A DNA stretch of 64,000 bases from Girardinichthys multiradiatus (Eukaryota > Chordata > Actinopteri > Cyprinodontiformes > Goodeidae). This document shows positions 48,904 through 61,091 of the stretch, one piece after another; within the stretch, counting starts at the first letter, position 1; the number at the start of each line of letters is the position of its first letter. Both the position numbers and the translations under genes were made by a program. The stretch covers positions 3,777,234-3,841,233 of the forward strand of contig NC_061806.1 in NCBI RefSeq assembly GCF_021462225.1, in the 5' to 3' direction. The notes beneath the pieces are model-generated. The model was not told the origin of the DNA, searched no databases, and saw nothing but the letters and a program-made list of their open reading frames with translations.

Positions 48904-50943
48904 ATTATATATATATAGCCCATTTTATATTTAAAAAATCAATTTGACAAAATACTACCATATTAAGAAATAGCATGGTCTTAACTATTGAACAAGCAAA
49001 ACAGAAATATGTTTTGATAGCTTATTAACCACATGACTGGCATCCACCCTGTACTTAAGCCCTCTGATCTTTCTTTAATGAGCAATGGCCAAAATTAAAA
49101 TGTATCGGTATTGTTGAGGTTCTTTGCTTTGTGTGTGTGTGTCCAACTTTATTGTAAGCTTATTACAACCGGCAAATATCATGGTTGAGGATGCATGACG
49201 TCACTGATGTACCCTTAGTTAGCCTAAAGCTAGCAGACGTTACATGATAACAATGCAGATATAACTTGACCTGTTTAACATATCGCAGCATGCTGACAGT
49301 AAATAAAAACACAAAGAGATGGCCACACCATCAACATAGCTAAACATGCTGCTAATGTTACAGAAGCATTTTCCTCCATGTTTCAGACACTCACTCGAAC
49401 ATGGGTCAGTATGGCCACACACCACACGTGTTGCATTGTCAAATATTCCTACATGTTGTACACATAACAGTAACACACATAAGCTAATAAACTGACTTTA
49501 GCGCACCCAAGCTAACCGTAGCCTGAAGTTAGCAGGCCATTTGCGCCAGAAGCAATATGGAAAACTTTAAGCTTACTATTGAATGTGTCACAAGCTGATT
49601 ATTGAGTGACATTGTATGTATATAATATGTAAATAGAACTTATTGTAACTTGCCTTCGTAATAAAATTAGCGTGGTGAACTTTCAGGTGCAGCTTAAGAT
49701 TTGTTTCATTTTCCCACCTTGTTGTGGCCACATTGACCACCATCTCCTGCTACAATCCATTCGGTTTTTGGTTAGGATGTATCATATTTCAAATAAGTCC
49801 ATTCATCCTTTCGTGGTTTCCTTCGTAGTACTTGCCGATACCGCTATGGTCCATCAATGAATCAGAACACTCATGGTAGTGGTGGGTGCGACCAAATAAA
49901 GATTGGATGGAACAGCATTGCAGATACATTTTAGCTTTTCACAGACAGATTACATGCACAATAGACAGAAATGTCATTTTGAACGTCTGACAGACCACCG
50001 ACATTTTCATCTAGTCTCGTCTCGTCAACGAAAACACACGTCTTCTCTGGTTTAAGTCTTTAAAGAGGCATGTTGATCTCGTTGTCTCATTATTGCTATG
50101 AAAAAATGGGGTCAATAAAATAATTTCATAATTGTCGCTGTTGACGACAACAACACTGCTACAGTTTGGTAGATGAGAAAAAAAATGAGAAATACTAAAA
50201 ATAATCATTTTAAGCATTATTCTGTGAGCATCCCTTCGTGTTTCACAAAGTGAATGGTGAATAAACAGGAAGTTCTTATTCTGTGCTACCTATCTCTGTC
50301 CAGAAAGCAGACTTCCATATGGAGGAGAAACAAAACTGAATGTAGTGTTCACAAGCAGCCATTTGTTCTTTTCATAAATAATTACTGTGTGCAACAAAAG
50401 TCTTCCCAGCTCAGGCAAACACAGCAGAAACTATCTAATAAAATTCAATTTTGAGGTGCTTTTAAGTGGTGATGGTTTTCCTATATGGGCTATCAGTACA
50501 ACATGTCCTGTGTGAACTCAGGTTCTCTTGAGCCCCCCCAGGCCAGCTGTGGTGTTGGCCCTGATTAAGGCATTTATAAAGTAGGACCAGTTCTTTTTAG
50601 TGCCATGAGTGTCACAATCAGCCCGTTGAGATCTGAGATTTATCACAGCAGTGTGCAGCATCTTTGGTGTATGACTGCAATGACATTCCTCTTGTTCACA
50701 CCCACTGCTGCCAAGCTGTCCTCTTCACTAGAAGAGAGGTTGTTTGCCATAGTAATGTCAACTAGTTTAATCGTCCCACTGAAAACTAATCAGGGTTTTA
50801 TTACACCTAATTTATCTGAAAGGTTTGTTCCCTGGGATGAAACTAGAGTAGGTCCAGCTGTAGTAAAACAACAGTCTGAAGGCAGAACTTTACCTGGATC
50901 CAAGCTGTTGTTCTGAAGAAAGGGCTGGAGGTGATGAGGTCAC

Positions 50944-51420
50944 TATTGCCCCTTTTCCGCTAGTCCCTTCTCAGCTCTGTTCAACACGGCTCTACTTGCT
51001 TTTTAGGCTTTTCCATCAGTAACGGTTATGTGGAACCGTTAATATTTCTAGTACCTGCCTGTTTACTGTTCCAAGCAAACCGACCCGTGATGAAAACGCA
51101 ACGTCAGAAGGCTGTCGGTCACTGATTGGGATCGAAGACCGTGTCACTATTAACAGCATATTTTAATAACAGATTTCTTCAGCTGTTAAATCATTGTACT
51201 GCTGGGCGTATTGTGTATTTGACCACTATGGCAAGCTAGCATTAGGTAGCGTTAGCTTATCATCACACTATCCTTAGCTTGTACCGCTCTATGGCTTCCC
51301 TCTCTCTCCTGTACTTATCCAGAGTGTTTCTTGTTGCTCCCCGCAGCCTTTTCTGGCTTTCTTCTTTCACTCTGACTCGGCTTGAATGGAATAGAGTACG
51401 TACTAATGCAAAAGGGGCAT
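50944..51420. mobile_element. Non-autonomous DNA transposon (MITE, hAT-like)
   Basis: The left end attgccccttttccgctagt pairs with the right end actaatgcaaaaggggcat as about 19-bp imperfect terminal inverted repeats. The ~475-bp interior has no transposase. Sequence next to the left end (cagctctgttcaacacggctc) resembles the left end of the element at 4431. Confidence 0.65.
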
Positions 51421-52785
51421 GTGAGATTCGTACAGTATAACACCTTGCTATGCACACAAACATTTTAGCAGATTTAAACCATAACAGTTTAAAACATTGC
51501 TATACTTTAATACAACTTACGGGCCCAGGCCTTAGCCCTGAGTGTTCAGATTTAAAATGTTTCCTGAGAAAAGAAGAATTAGGACTGATTGCATTGTGTT
51601 TTCTGTCCATTCATTCAGTTAAATTCTTACTGTGTTTTTGCTATATATGTTCTACTGAGTTAGAAAACCAGATGACCAGTTTATGTGAATTCAGATAAAA
51701 TGGCCTGCCTCGTCATCCAGTACGGTAGTGCCAAAACCTTTCCTCTTTTCCCATCCAGTCAAACACAGTTTGCTGGGTGTGACCACAGTTTTTCAGTGAC
51801 AGTTGGCACCATGGCACACTGCTGGGAGCTGTGTCCTGGCTGCTGCTGAGCCTGAACCTGTTTGGAAGGCAGCAGGGAGGGAGGAGGTTTCTTTAGGGGA
51901 CTTTTTCTCACAGAATGATGACTAACCTAATGTTTGACCTGTCAGTAAAGGCCTGCAGCTGTTTGATTTACTGTGTTTAATGCTATCATCCAGACTGGTT
52001 GTGTATTGTTGTCCCTCTCAGTGATGACAGACCCAAACAATCAGCTGGCACTAGAGATACACCTGGGATATAATGTGGGATAGAGATATATTTCTGTTTT
52101 TAAAAGAAAATGTAAAATTGTTATAATTCTGTATGAGTCATAATGCAGAATGACAGCTAAAATATGCTGCTCATGGACCTTTACTGAAGGAGATCATGGC
52201 CAATCATGCCTCTCTGTCTGCTGATCCAATGGACCACTCTGGGTTTGGCAGTTACCAGGAAACGGCCCTTGCCTGACTGCATTGTGGGACGTTTAATGTT
52301 TGGTAGAGGGAGGATAATGGTTTTGGACTGTTTTATTTATGAATTGGACTTGGCCCCTTAGTTCCAGTGAAAGGAACTCTTGATGCTTCAGCATACCTAG
52401 ACATTTTGGATAATTTCTTGCTCTCAACTTTGTGAGAATAGTTTGAGGATGCTCCCTTCATGTTCTAGACATGGTTGATTGAGTTAGTTTAGAAGAACCT
52501 GACTGGCCTGCACAGAGTCCTGACCTCAACCTGATAAAAAAAAAAAAACTTCTAGATGGATTAGAGTCCAGACTGTGAACTAGGGCTTCATGCCCAGCAT
52601 CAGTGGCTGACCTCACCGGTGCTCTCAGAAGAATGGTTAGACGTTCTCCTAAAACACACTACTAAACCTTGTGGAAAGCCTTCCCAGAAGATTTGTAGAT
52701 GCCAAGATTGGATCAACAGCATATTAAGACCTGTAACCTATGAAACCCAAACCTATCAAAATGGGATCTCACTCAAATTAATATA

Positions 52786-54395
52786 CAGGTCCTTCTCAAA
52801 ATATTAGCATATTGTGATAAAGTTAATTATTTTCAACAATGTCATGATGAAAATTTAACATTCATATATTTTAGATTCATTGCACACTAACTGAAATATT
52901 TCAGGTCTTTTATTGTCTTAATACGGATAATTTTGGCATACAGCTCATGAAAACCCAAAATTCCTATCTCACAAAATTAGCATATTTCATCCGACCAATA
53001 AAAGAAAAGTGTTTTTAATACAAAAAACGTCAACCTTCAAATAATCATGTACAGTTATGCACTCAATACTTGGTCGGGAATCCTTTGGCAGAAATGACTG
53101 CTTCAATGCGGCGTGGCATGGAGGCAATCAGCCTGTGGCACTGCTGAGGTCTTATGGAGGCCCAGGATGCTTCGATAGTGGCCTTTAGCTCATCCAGAGT
53201 GTTGGGTCTTGAGTCTCTCAACGTTCTCTTCACAATATCCCACAGATTCTCTATGGGGTTCAGGTATGGAGAGTTGGCAGGCCAATTGAGCACAGTGATA
53301 CCATGGTCAGTAAACCATTTACCAGTGGTTTTGGCACTGTGAGCAGGTGCCAGGTCATGCTGAAAAATGAAATCTTCATCTCCATAAAGCTTTTCAGCAG
53401 ATGGAAGCATGAAGTGCTCCAAAACCTCCTGATAGCTAGCTGCATTGACCCTGCCCTTGATAAAACACAGTGGACCAACACCAGCAGCTGACACGGCACT
53501 CCAGACCATCACTGACTGTGGGTACTTGACACTGGACTTCTGGCATTTTGGCATTTCTTTCTCCCCAGTCTTCCTCCAGACTCTGGCACCTTGATTTCCG
53601 AATGACATGCAGAATTTGCTTTCATCCGAAACAAGTACTTTGGACCACTGAGCAACAGTCCAGTGCTGCTTCTCTGTAGCCCAGGTCAGGCGCTTCTGCC
53701 GCTGTTTCTGGTTCAAAAGTGGCCTGACGTGGGGAATGCGGTACCTGTAGCCCATTTCCTGCACACGCCTGTGCACGGTGGCTCTGGATGTTTCTACTCC
53801 AGACTCAGTCCACTGCTTCCGCAGGTCCCCCAAGGTCTGGAATCGGCCCTTCTCCACAATCTTCTTGAGGGTCCGGTCACCTCTTCTCGTTGTGCAGCAT
53901 TTTCTGCCACACTTTTTCCTTCCCACAGACTTCCCACTGAGATGCCTTGATACAGCACTCTGGGAACAGCCTATTCGTTCAGAAATTTCTTTCTGTGTCT
54001 TACCCTCTTGCTTGAGGGTGTCAATAGTGGCCTTCTGGACAGCAGTCAGGTCGGCAGTCTTACCCATGATTGGGGTTTTGAGTGATGAACCAGGCTGGGA
54101 GTTTTAAAGGCCTCAGGAATCTTTTGCAGGTGTTTAGAGTTAACTCGTTGATTCAGATGATTAGGTTCATAGCTCGTTTAGAGACCCTTTTAATGATATG
54201 CTAATTTTGTGAGATAGGAATTTTGGGTTTTCATGAGCTGTATGCCAAAATCATCTGTATTAAGACAATAAAAGACCTGAAATATTTCAGTTAGTGTGCA
54301 ATGAATCTAAAATATATGAATGTTAAATTTTCATCATTACATTATGGAAAATAATGAACTTTATCACAATATGCTAATTTTTTTAGAAGGACCTG
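52786..54395 (-). mobile_element. Tc1-like transposon with 200-bp TIRs, copy 2 (intact transposase)
   Basis: A 1610-bp element has TA at both ends (52784-52785, 54396-54397) and inverted repeats 52786-52985 and 54196-54395. It is the same family as copy 1 (38566-40170) in the opposite orientation. The 5-bp length difference equals the deletion seen in the transposase of copy 1. Confidence 0.95.
53063..54067 (-). CDS. Tc1-like transposase, DD34E, full-length ORF
   Basis: A 334-residue cut-and-paste transposase, MGKTADLTAVQKATIDTLKQ to the C-terminal FPTKY. Helix-turn-helix DNA-binding segments lie at about 10-115 (SERIGCSQSAVSRHLSG). The catalytic domain has Asp148 (VSDESK), Asp238 (QHDLAPAHS) and Glu273 (NPIENLW), with 34 residues between the last two. 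No stops or frameshifts. Substitutions against copy 1 at conserved places are Tyr268 where copy 1 has Asp (SPYLN versus SPDLN), Ser190 where copy 1 has Gly (VMVWS versus VMVWG), and Val146 for Phe. These may reduce activity. The TIRs that it would bind are present and intact on both sides. Confidence 0.93.
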   Translation of the reverse strand: MGKTADLTAVQKATIDTLKQEGKTQKEISERIGCSQSAVSRHLSGKSVGRKKCGRKCCTTRRGDRTLKKIVEKGRFQTLGDLRKQWTESGVETSRATVHRRVQEMGYRYRIPHVRPLLNQKQRQKRLTWATEKQHWTVAQWSKVLVSDESKFCMSFGNQGARVWRKTGEKEMPKCQKSSVKYPQSVMVWSAVSAAGVGPLCFIKGRVNAASYQEVLEHFMLPSAEKLYGDEDFIFQHDLAPAHSAKTTGKWFTDHGITVLNWPANSPYLNPIENLWDIVKRTLRDSRPNTLDELKATIEASWASIRPQQCHRLIASMPRRIEAVISAKGFPTKY

Positions 54396-55761
54396 TATGA
54401 GTGAATGCAAGTGACCCAAAATAGTGTATTTGTTAAGACCAACTTCCTGATTGTGTTGCATTGCAGCATTTGTCTGTTTTCAGAAACACGTATTTGTTAT
54501 CTCAGTAGCAACCAAAGTTGTATACTAGGACTACATTTTCATACTGTTTATAGTCACATCATCATCATCATATGATGTTCACGATTTCCTCAGATAGAAC
54601 AATTATTGTTGTAAGATGGCGGCTTTAGACATTGTTGATCCAAACACCTTTTCATACAAAGCGCATTGGGCCCCTTGTGTACACAGCCAGGTACAGCCCT
54701 GCTTATGAAGATGAACAAACAAAATGACTCATTCACTACAAATATGTAATATCCTTTCCAACTCATGTACCATTACTAGGAGTCCAGTTTATGGTACTGT
54801 CCACAATGCCTCCATACCTGTCTGTCTCTTGGCCTCATGCATATCTAGATGTACACATTTAAAGAAAAATAAACTCATTTACTATTTTCTATGCAAAGCG
54901 TTCTTTTATGAAATTCATCCTGCTTTTTTACCCAGGACTCTCGAATGCTGGTTCCCAAAGCACAGTCCTGAAGGTGATTATATTGTTATGAGGAGCCTAT
55001 GGGGAAGCAGCAGGAGGATGCTCTAGAGGAGATACTCTGCGTTTGCTCAGTGTTGGGTTCCACTGTGCGAGCAATCACAAGATACAGGCTGGCTTTATGC
55101 TTTCATTGGCTCTCCTCCAGGCACAAACAGAGAGCTACCCAAGTTCAGTGAACTCTTGTTTAGCAGAGGTTACACTGTAAGCTGCTTTCAGCCACTGTAG
55201 TCTGCCAGTGCTGCTGATGTTAGTGATCCCCTGGCTGTTAGTCATGCTCGCGTACTGGGCTGGAGGGAAGTGAAAGAGCAACCATTGGCTCCAAGGATCG
55301 GGGTTAATATGGATCAAGTGATAGATGTTTGCTGACAGGGACTCACTTGACTAAGAGGGAATGTAGTTATTGCTGTTCTGCTGTCAGGTCTTCCCTCTTC
55401 TCAGTGAAAGCTTGTTGGAGCATTTTTCTACTGTGCTTCCTCAGTTTTAGGACTTCATCAGTATGTGATATTTTTGCCCTATCACACTCTGTACACAGAA
55501 TCCTTTAGTCCAGGTAGACAACATGTGCCAGTCATCGTCTGTATCGTACCTTTATAGACTGTGACATTCCGCCTTAAATAATGCTGCACTGCACACAGGA
55601 AATAAAGAATCTAAACATGAACAATTATTTAGAGAACAAAAGTGTAGAAAGGATCTGTGAAAAACTGATGTTTAACAGCATTACACGTTTTATTTCGACT
55701 GTGATTTTCATAAATAAAACAAGTACTTTACCATTATATTCTGCTGAGCATCGTTAAACAT

Positions 55762-55945
55762 CAGTGCCTTGCAGAAGTATTCAACGTACTTTTATTGAAC
55801 ACGTTACTCTGATGCCTCTTTCATAAAATCCACTGCAAGCAACTTCCCCAGAGGTCACCTAATCAGTAGAGTTCACCTGTATCTCATGTATTACTTGTAT
55901 ACATACAGCTGTTCTGTGAAGGCATCAGGGGTTTGTTGAACTATA
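55762..55945 (+). mobile_element. Tc1-like 5' end fragment
   Basis: It starts cagtgccttgcagaagtattca, a typical terminal repeat. Leader-like sequence follows ('gaggtcacctaatcagtagagttcacctg', 'tacagctgttctgtgaaggcatcaggggtttgtt'). No transposase follows. Confidence 0.65.
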
Positions 55946-57009
55946 CTGTACTGTACTCTACTTATGGGGTAGCTAGCATTGGTCAGACAGTTCTCATCTG
56001 TGCAGTCAGTATATTGTGTGTCTGCTTTTAACTGCAGCAATGCCCTTTCAACCTGGTTTGAGGTTCCCCGTGGTGTTTTCGTCAGGGAGGGTTAAGATTT
56101 GAGTTTAGATCATGGAGCTGAAGCAGGCTGGCTCTTCTGACTTGAGCAAGCTGAAGTTAAAAGCTGTAGGTTTTTTCATGGTTAGGTTTCTCTTTATGTC
56201 ATTCCAGCAAATGTCACAGTATTGCCATGTCTTTATGTGACTTAAGGCCTTGGCTGCAAGACTGGTGATGATAAGGGACGCCTGGCCGACGTCACAAACA
56301 CAGACAATTTGAGTAAATACTGGTTGAGAAACTGTTAGAAAAGAGATCACACCACACAAAGATATCACAATCATCTTGTCAACCAAATAGAGTTTGTGGT
56401 CAAACTGAGTTCCAGAGATCCAAACCATCAAACCTTCGCTGGTTCCCTTTTTCCATCTTGTACTCTGTTATTGAACAGGACTTCCACCCGGTCCAGTTGT
56501 CTGCTGTATTTCTGCTACACCCACTGAAGTCATTAGAGTTACCAGTTGTTCTGATATGACCACCTTCTATCTTCTCTCCTTTCAATCATGTCAAATCACA
56601 ACATCAGATATGCTTCTGCTTCTGTTGCATTTACATTATGGAGAACTGATTCTACTGCCGTCTCACACATTCATCACGTAAACACAGTTCTTGTTCTGCC
56701 TGTTCACTGGAAATATTAGTTCTCTTTTATTAGACTTTCCTCCACATAGGTTCAGATTCAGTGGACACACACACACTGTGATACATAATGATCCATCTGG
56801 AGTAAAACTGGCCCGACTGGATTGTTCTCCTGGTTTTCTCAGGCCAAAACCTGTTGGCTTTCTGCTCACTCCCATTGCACCTGTCTGGAATCACATTGTA
56901 AACTTTCTGGTATTTTATAAATCTAATTTTATTTTTTTTGTTTGGCAGTAGCACATTTAATCAAATCGTTTCTTAGTACTCAGATTGTTCTTGATTATAA
57001 CTCGCTCCT

Positions 57010-57955
57010 TTAAACTAACCTGTGTTGCATACATTTTGATGAAGTTTAATGAAGGTCAAAACTATAACAGCATCACTCAACTGCTGCAGATTTGTCGGTT
57101 GCACATTCATGACGTTCTCCAGTTCCACCACATCCCAGAGGTAGTCTGTTGGATGGAGTTCTGACTGTGGAGGCCATTGGAGTTCAGTGAACTCATTATC
57201 ATGTTCAAGAACCCAGTTTGAGATGATCTGAACTATTTCACATGGTGCATCATCCTGCTGGAAGTTGCTATCAGATGTAGGGTACACCGTGGTCATTATG
57301 TGGTCAATAACTCTATTCATGATACTCAGCTGGTACTGTCCCCAGAAAATATACCCCACACCATGACACCACCACCACCAGCCTGAACTGTTGATGATGG
57401 ATCCATGCATTCTTGTTGTTTACCACAAATTCTGAACCTACCATGTGAATGATGCAGCTGAAACTGAAACTCCGACCTTGTCCAATTTTAGTGACTTCAG
57501 TTCTTAGATGACAAGGGTGGCACCTGCTGTGGTCTTCTGCTGCTGTAGCCCATCTGCTTCAAGGTTCTTCACGTTGTATGTTTTGCACACTTCGGTTGTT
57601 ATCACTGTTTATCTGAGTTGTGGTCACCTTTCTATCATCTCAAACGAGTCTCTCCTTTCTCCTTTAACCTTAGACATCCTCAAGACATATTTTTACGAAT
57701 TACCGCTGCTCTCTGGGTATTGAATCTTCTCTGACTATCTTCTGTAAACCCGATTGATGGTTGTGTGTCAAATTCAGTTTGTAAAATACTCCAACAACCA
57801 TGCCACATTAAAGTCACTTAAATTATCCCTCTTCCCCATTCTGATGTTCTTTTTGGACTTCAGCAGGTTGTCTTCTTCATGTCTAGATGCCTAAATATGC
57901 TGAGTTGGTTTGAAGCAGCTGAATAGGTGTATATGATAAAGTGGCCTGTGAATTT
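57010..57955 (-). mobile_element. Decayed Tc1/mariner-like transposon
   Basis: The minus-strand frame 57015-57410 retains transposase features: DHIMTTVYPTSDSNFQQDDAP (second Asp region), NWVLEHDNEFTELQWPPQS and YLWDVVELENVMNVQPTNLQ. Further upstream in the coding direction, 57420-57950 matches the N-terminal half of the same common fish family in nucleotide pattern. The element's outer edge ('gataaagtggcctgtgaa') is near 57950. Frames are broken, and the SPDLNPIE motif has become SELHPTD. Confidence 0.8.
57015..57410 (-). pseudogene. Transposase remnant of the 57010-57955 element
   Basis: An open stretch of 131 codons covers the second half of the catalytic domain. The second catalytic Asp context is FQQDDAPC. 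The Glu of the triad (normally IEHLW or IENLW) reads TDYLW, so catalysis would be lost. Confidence 0.75.
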
Positions 57956-58289
57956 AAGCTGGCTGGTGAATGATTCTATAATTCAGTTCCTTGAGGGTAT
58001 CAACAGTATCCAGTTTTGAACCAAATATGCTGTTGTGGCTTCGTTTTTTGCTTCTTTCCCTAAGAACACGACAAATCTGTGTGGCCGAATCTGAAATGAA
58101 CAACTAATCACAGGTTTTACCTCGCAGTTCCAGTTAGCCAGTTGGCAGTTTTTAGAGAAGTGTCCAACTTGAGGTGCTGTTTCCGGGCCTCGTTCTGGCC
58201 AGACCCATCCTTGTTTCTGGTATAATAGCTGTAATGCTCTTGCCTTTAACCCTGAACATGAAGACAGACTACATTTAGAAATCATTCCA

Positions 58290-58880
58290 TTCTAAACTGA
58301 ATGCTGCTTCAGCGTGTTTGGATCTGAATCTGGGGAGGCAGAGTAGACTTGAACCAGAAGACCCGAGTGGTCTGGAAGGTTGATACAGCACATCTTTTTG
58401 TATTTTCGTGCTGAGCCATTGAGTGATTTATAAACTAACAGATGTATTTTAAAGTCTGTTCTCTGAGATGCAGTGAGCCAGTGTAAGGACTTTCGAACTG
58501 GACTGATGTGCTCCACATTCTTAGTTTTAGTAAGGATGCAAGCAGCAGCGTTCTGGATCAGCTGCTGTCTGAGTGACTTTTTAGGCAGACCAGTGAAGAC
58601 ACTTCTGCAGTGACCAACTCTACTAAAGATGAACGCATGGATACGTTATTTAAGATCCTGTTGGGACATTAGTCCTTTAATCCTGGAAATGTCCTTTAGG
58701 TGATAGAAGACTGACTCAGTGATTGTCTTCTTGTGCCTCTGAAGGTTTGGCTCTGAGTCCATCACTACATGCAGATTTCAGACCTGATCTGTGGTTTCTG
58801 GCTGTAGTAACTAAAGCTGTGGCTAACTCTTGATCGCTCCTCGTTTACTTCAGTTTTGTATTTATTCAACTGGAGAAAAT
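58290..58880 (-). mobile_element. LINE fragment (ORF2 C-terminal region, L2/CR1-like)
   Basis: The minus strand reads in pieces: VFTGLPKKSLRQ, LIQNAAACILTKTKNVEHIS, then PVRKSLHWLTASQRTDFKIH and LLVYKSLNG. This is the familiar C-terminal block of fish LINE reverse transcriptase proteins. It is truncated and frameshifted. Confidence 0.75.
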
Positions 58881-61070
58881 TATGGCACATTCCTACATTG
58901 ATTTGTTAGTAAGTTGTATTCCGATCCTGACAAGGTTTTTCATGTCAGTAAAATCCAGGAGAGGGGAGTCTGGGCTTAATGGAGATAAGTGGAGGTGGGT
59001 AGATTGGGGGGGAAGGAGGTTTGGGGTCCTCTGTTGGGGCTAAGGGGGTCCCGCTTGTCCTGTTGGAGTCTGGGGAGGTTCGATTTGATGCAGTGGGATT
59101 TTTTGTATATGTGTGAACTGAAAGGTAGCACAGACTGTCCGGGTTCAGGGAGCGGAGGGAATATTTTACTGAATTATTAGGTCACACATTGAGCATCAAA
59201 ACAATTTTTGTACCAAATACAGCAATAGCTGCACACAAACTTAGTTTGATTGGGTCATAAAGGTCATACTGTTTACAACAGCACAACTGGTGCACTGTAA
59301 TTACACACAGATGGACAGGGTTCAACATCCATCACTTCTGATTAATGAACTAGAGACAGAATGCAACGTTACCTGTGAAGTGGAATACTTCACCCGTTAC
59401 AACCACAAGTTTACCGTTTATGTGGACATCTGTTGTTCTCAAGAGCAACTATGCAGGAAATGTAAAAACAATTCTTACAGAGCAGTTGTTTGGGTTTGTT
59501 GAACAATCAATATCACAAAAAAGTTAGTCATTAGGGTGAGAGGTGGGTTGTTCTCTGGATGGGTCACCTGTCTGTCTCAGGCCACTCTTAAAGTATTAAA
59601 CCAAAATAAGGGAAGGTTTCTGCGTGCTTCAGTCAGTTGTACAGAGCTGAGCTCAGAAAGAGCTACGTTCTACATAAACCTTGATTCCATGTTGAATAGT
59701 CAAAGCTGAAAGTGATCTTTTGGACTGTAGATTGTTGATGCTTTGCAGAAATAAAAGCAGAACTCCTCATAAAACCAGAAAATGTTGAACTGCAAAAACA
59801 AAACAGCCTGCACAAAGTTAATTTTACTGTTTCTCAGGTTTATGTTAGAGATTTATATTTTTGCACGTAAATCATTGAATAAGAATAACTTAGCTGAATT
59901 TGTCATTAATATTTGAAGGTTAACAAACAAAATGTGATGCAAAAAAAGATATAGCAGGAATGTTATTTTTTAGCATGTACTTTTTGATTATCTCTTTTGC
60001 TTCTGGTTTTCCCTTTGACTAATGCTTGTGATATTAATATGCTTTCATTTCATATGATAGAATGTGTTGTAATTAAAGAGAGGAAACACTTATTGTTAAG
60101 ACTAGAGCATCTTCCAGGCTTTAATTCTCTGTATTCCAGACTGTGCATGTCTCAGTTATTTGAATGTAGTTTGCTAATCTACCGAAGAGTCTGGCATAAA
60201 GTGGAATAACACATGTGTCGAGACGGAAGGCTGAGAGACAGGCAAGCAGGAAGACTGGTGGAAGCAACACACATTCCTTAATGATATCACAGATTAACCA
60301 GAAACAGAAAAGACAAGCAGTAAGCTTCAATAACCCTGGAAGTTCTCCTGTATTTCCACAGAGCATTTCACTGCCTCTTTTCCAGCTCCTGCCTGGTTGC
60401 TGAGATTGCTTCAGCGATACTCTGCTGAGCTGATGTGAAATGTTGGGAGCTTATTCAGAAATTTCCATTGGCAGAGCATTTTATTGTGGGTGGACATTGA
60501 GTTAGGAGCATTGCCCAGCAAACTCTGCCAAGCCAGAGGCTCTCTGGCCAGTAAAGTGCTCCCAGCCCTGTTTTGTTAAACAAAGCCAACTTAGGCATGC
60601 TTTCCTCTTGTGCAGGCACTCACACTAAGCTCCAAACTCTCATCATCAAGACAGACAGAAAGGTGGCAGAACCTGTGAAGTGGCAATGAAGGAGGTTTCA
60701 TAAAGAGATTATTTAACTGATAAGATGTTTCTAAGGAGCTTTGTTTGTGGAGCAATGCTCAGAGTAAGGCTTCACTGATTATTATTGGATGGATATTATG
60801 ATTGTGACTGTCACATAAACTAATCTCACTTTATGAACACCTTTACAGTCTAATCCACATTTCTAGGCGTTTGCATAGATATCATTAGCACTGTTGCTGC
60901 ATCAGCTGTTGGTCCTCATATGTTCTTAATGAGGTTCTTGATTATATCAGAGCAGGACCGAAAGGATAGCTGTGCTCATTGTGACATTGTGTTGGTTCCC
61001 CTTCAGCCTAACCCAAACCTAATTAATGTTCAAATTATATCACAGCAAAAACAAAGAGCAAACACGCGCA

Positions 61071-61091
61071 TACACACACACACACAGACAC
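61071..61091. repeat. Short (CA)n run
   Basis: This is a short dinucleotide run (tacacacacacacacagac). Confidence 0.8.

Larger units (their letters stand above)
52195..54425 (+). mobile_element. Older Tc1-like remnant, split by a younger Tc1 insertion
   Basis: Degenerate transposase-coding sequence lies on the plus strand: 'ctgggtttggcagttaccagga' (52240), 'cttggccccttagttccagtgaaaggaactc' (52349), 'ctgactggcctgcacagagtcctgacctcaacc' (52500) and 'aaaccttgtggaaagccttcccagaag' (52664). It continues to 'gggatctcactcaaatta', where the element 52786-54395 interrupts. A short tail resembling the end of the family follows at 54396-54425. The 5' part is missing. Confidence 0.8.

Noticed and set aside
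50605..50916. 103-residue plus-strand frame in the eepd1 intron
   Set aside because: No recognisable motif. It is a chance open frame or a remnant of an unidentified repeat, which I could not support as a gene.
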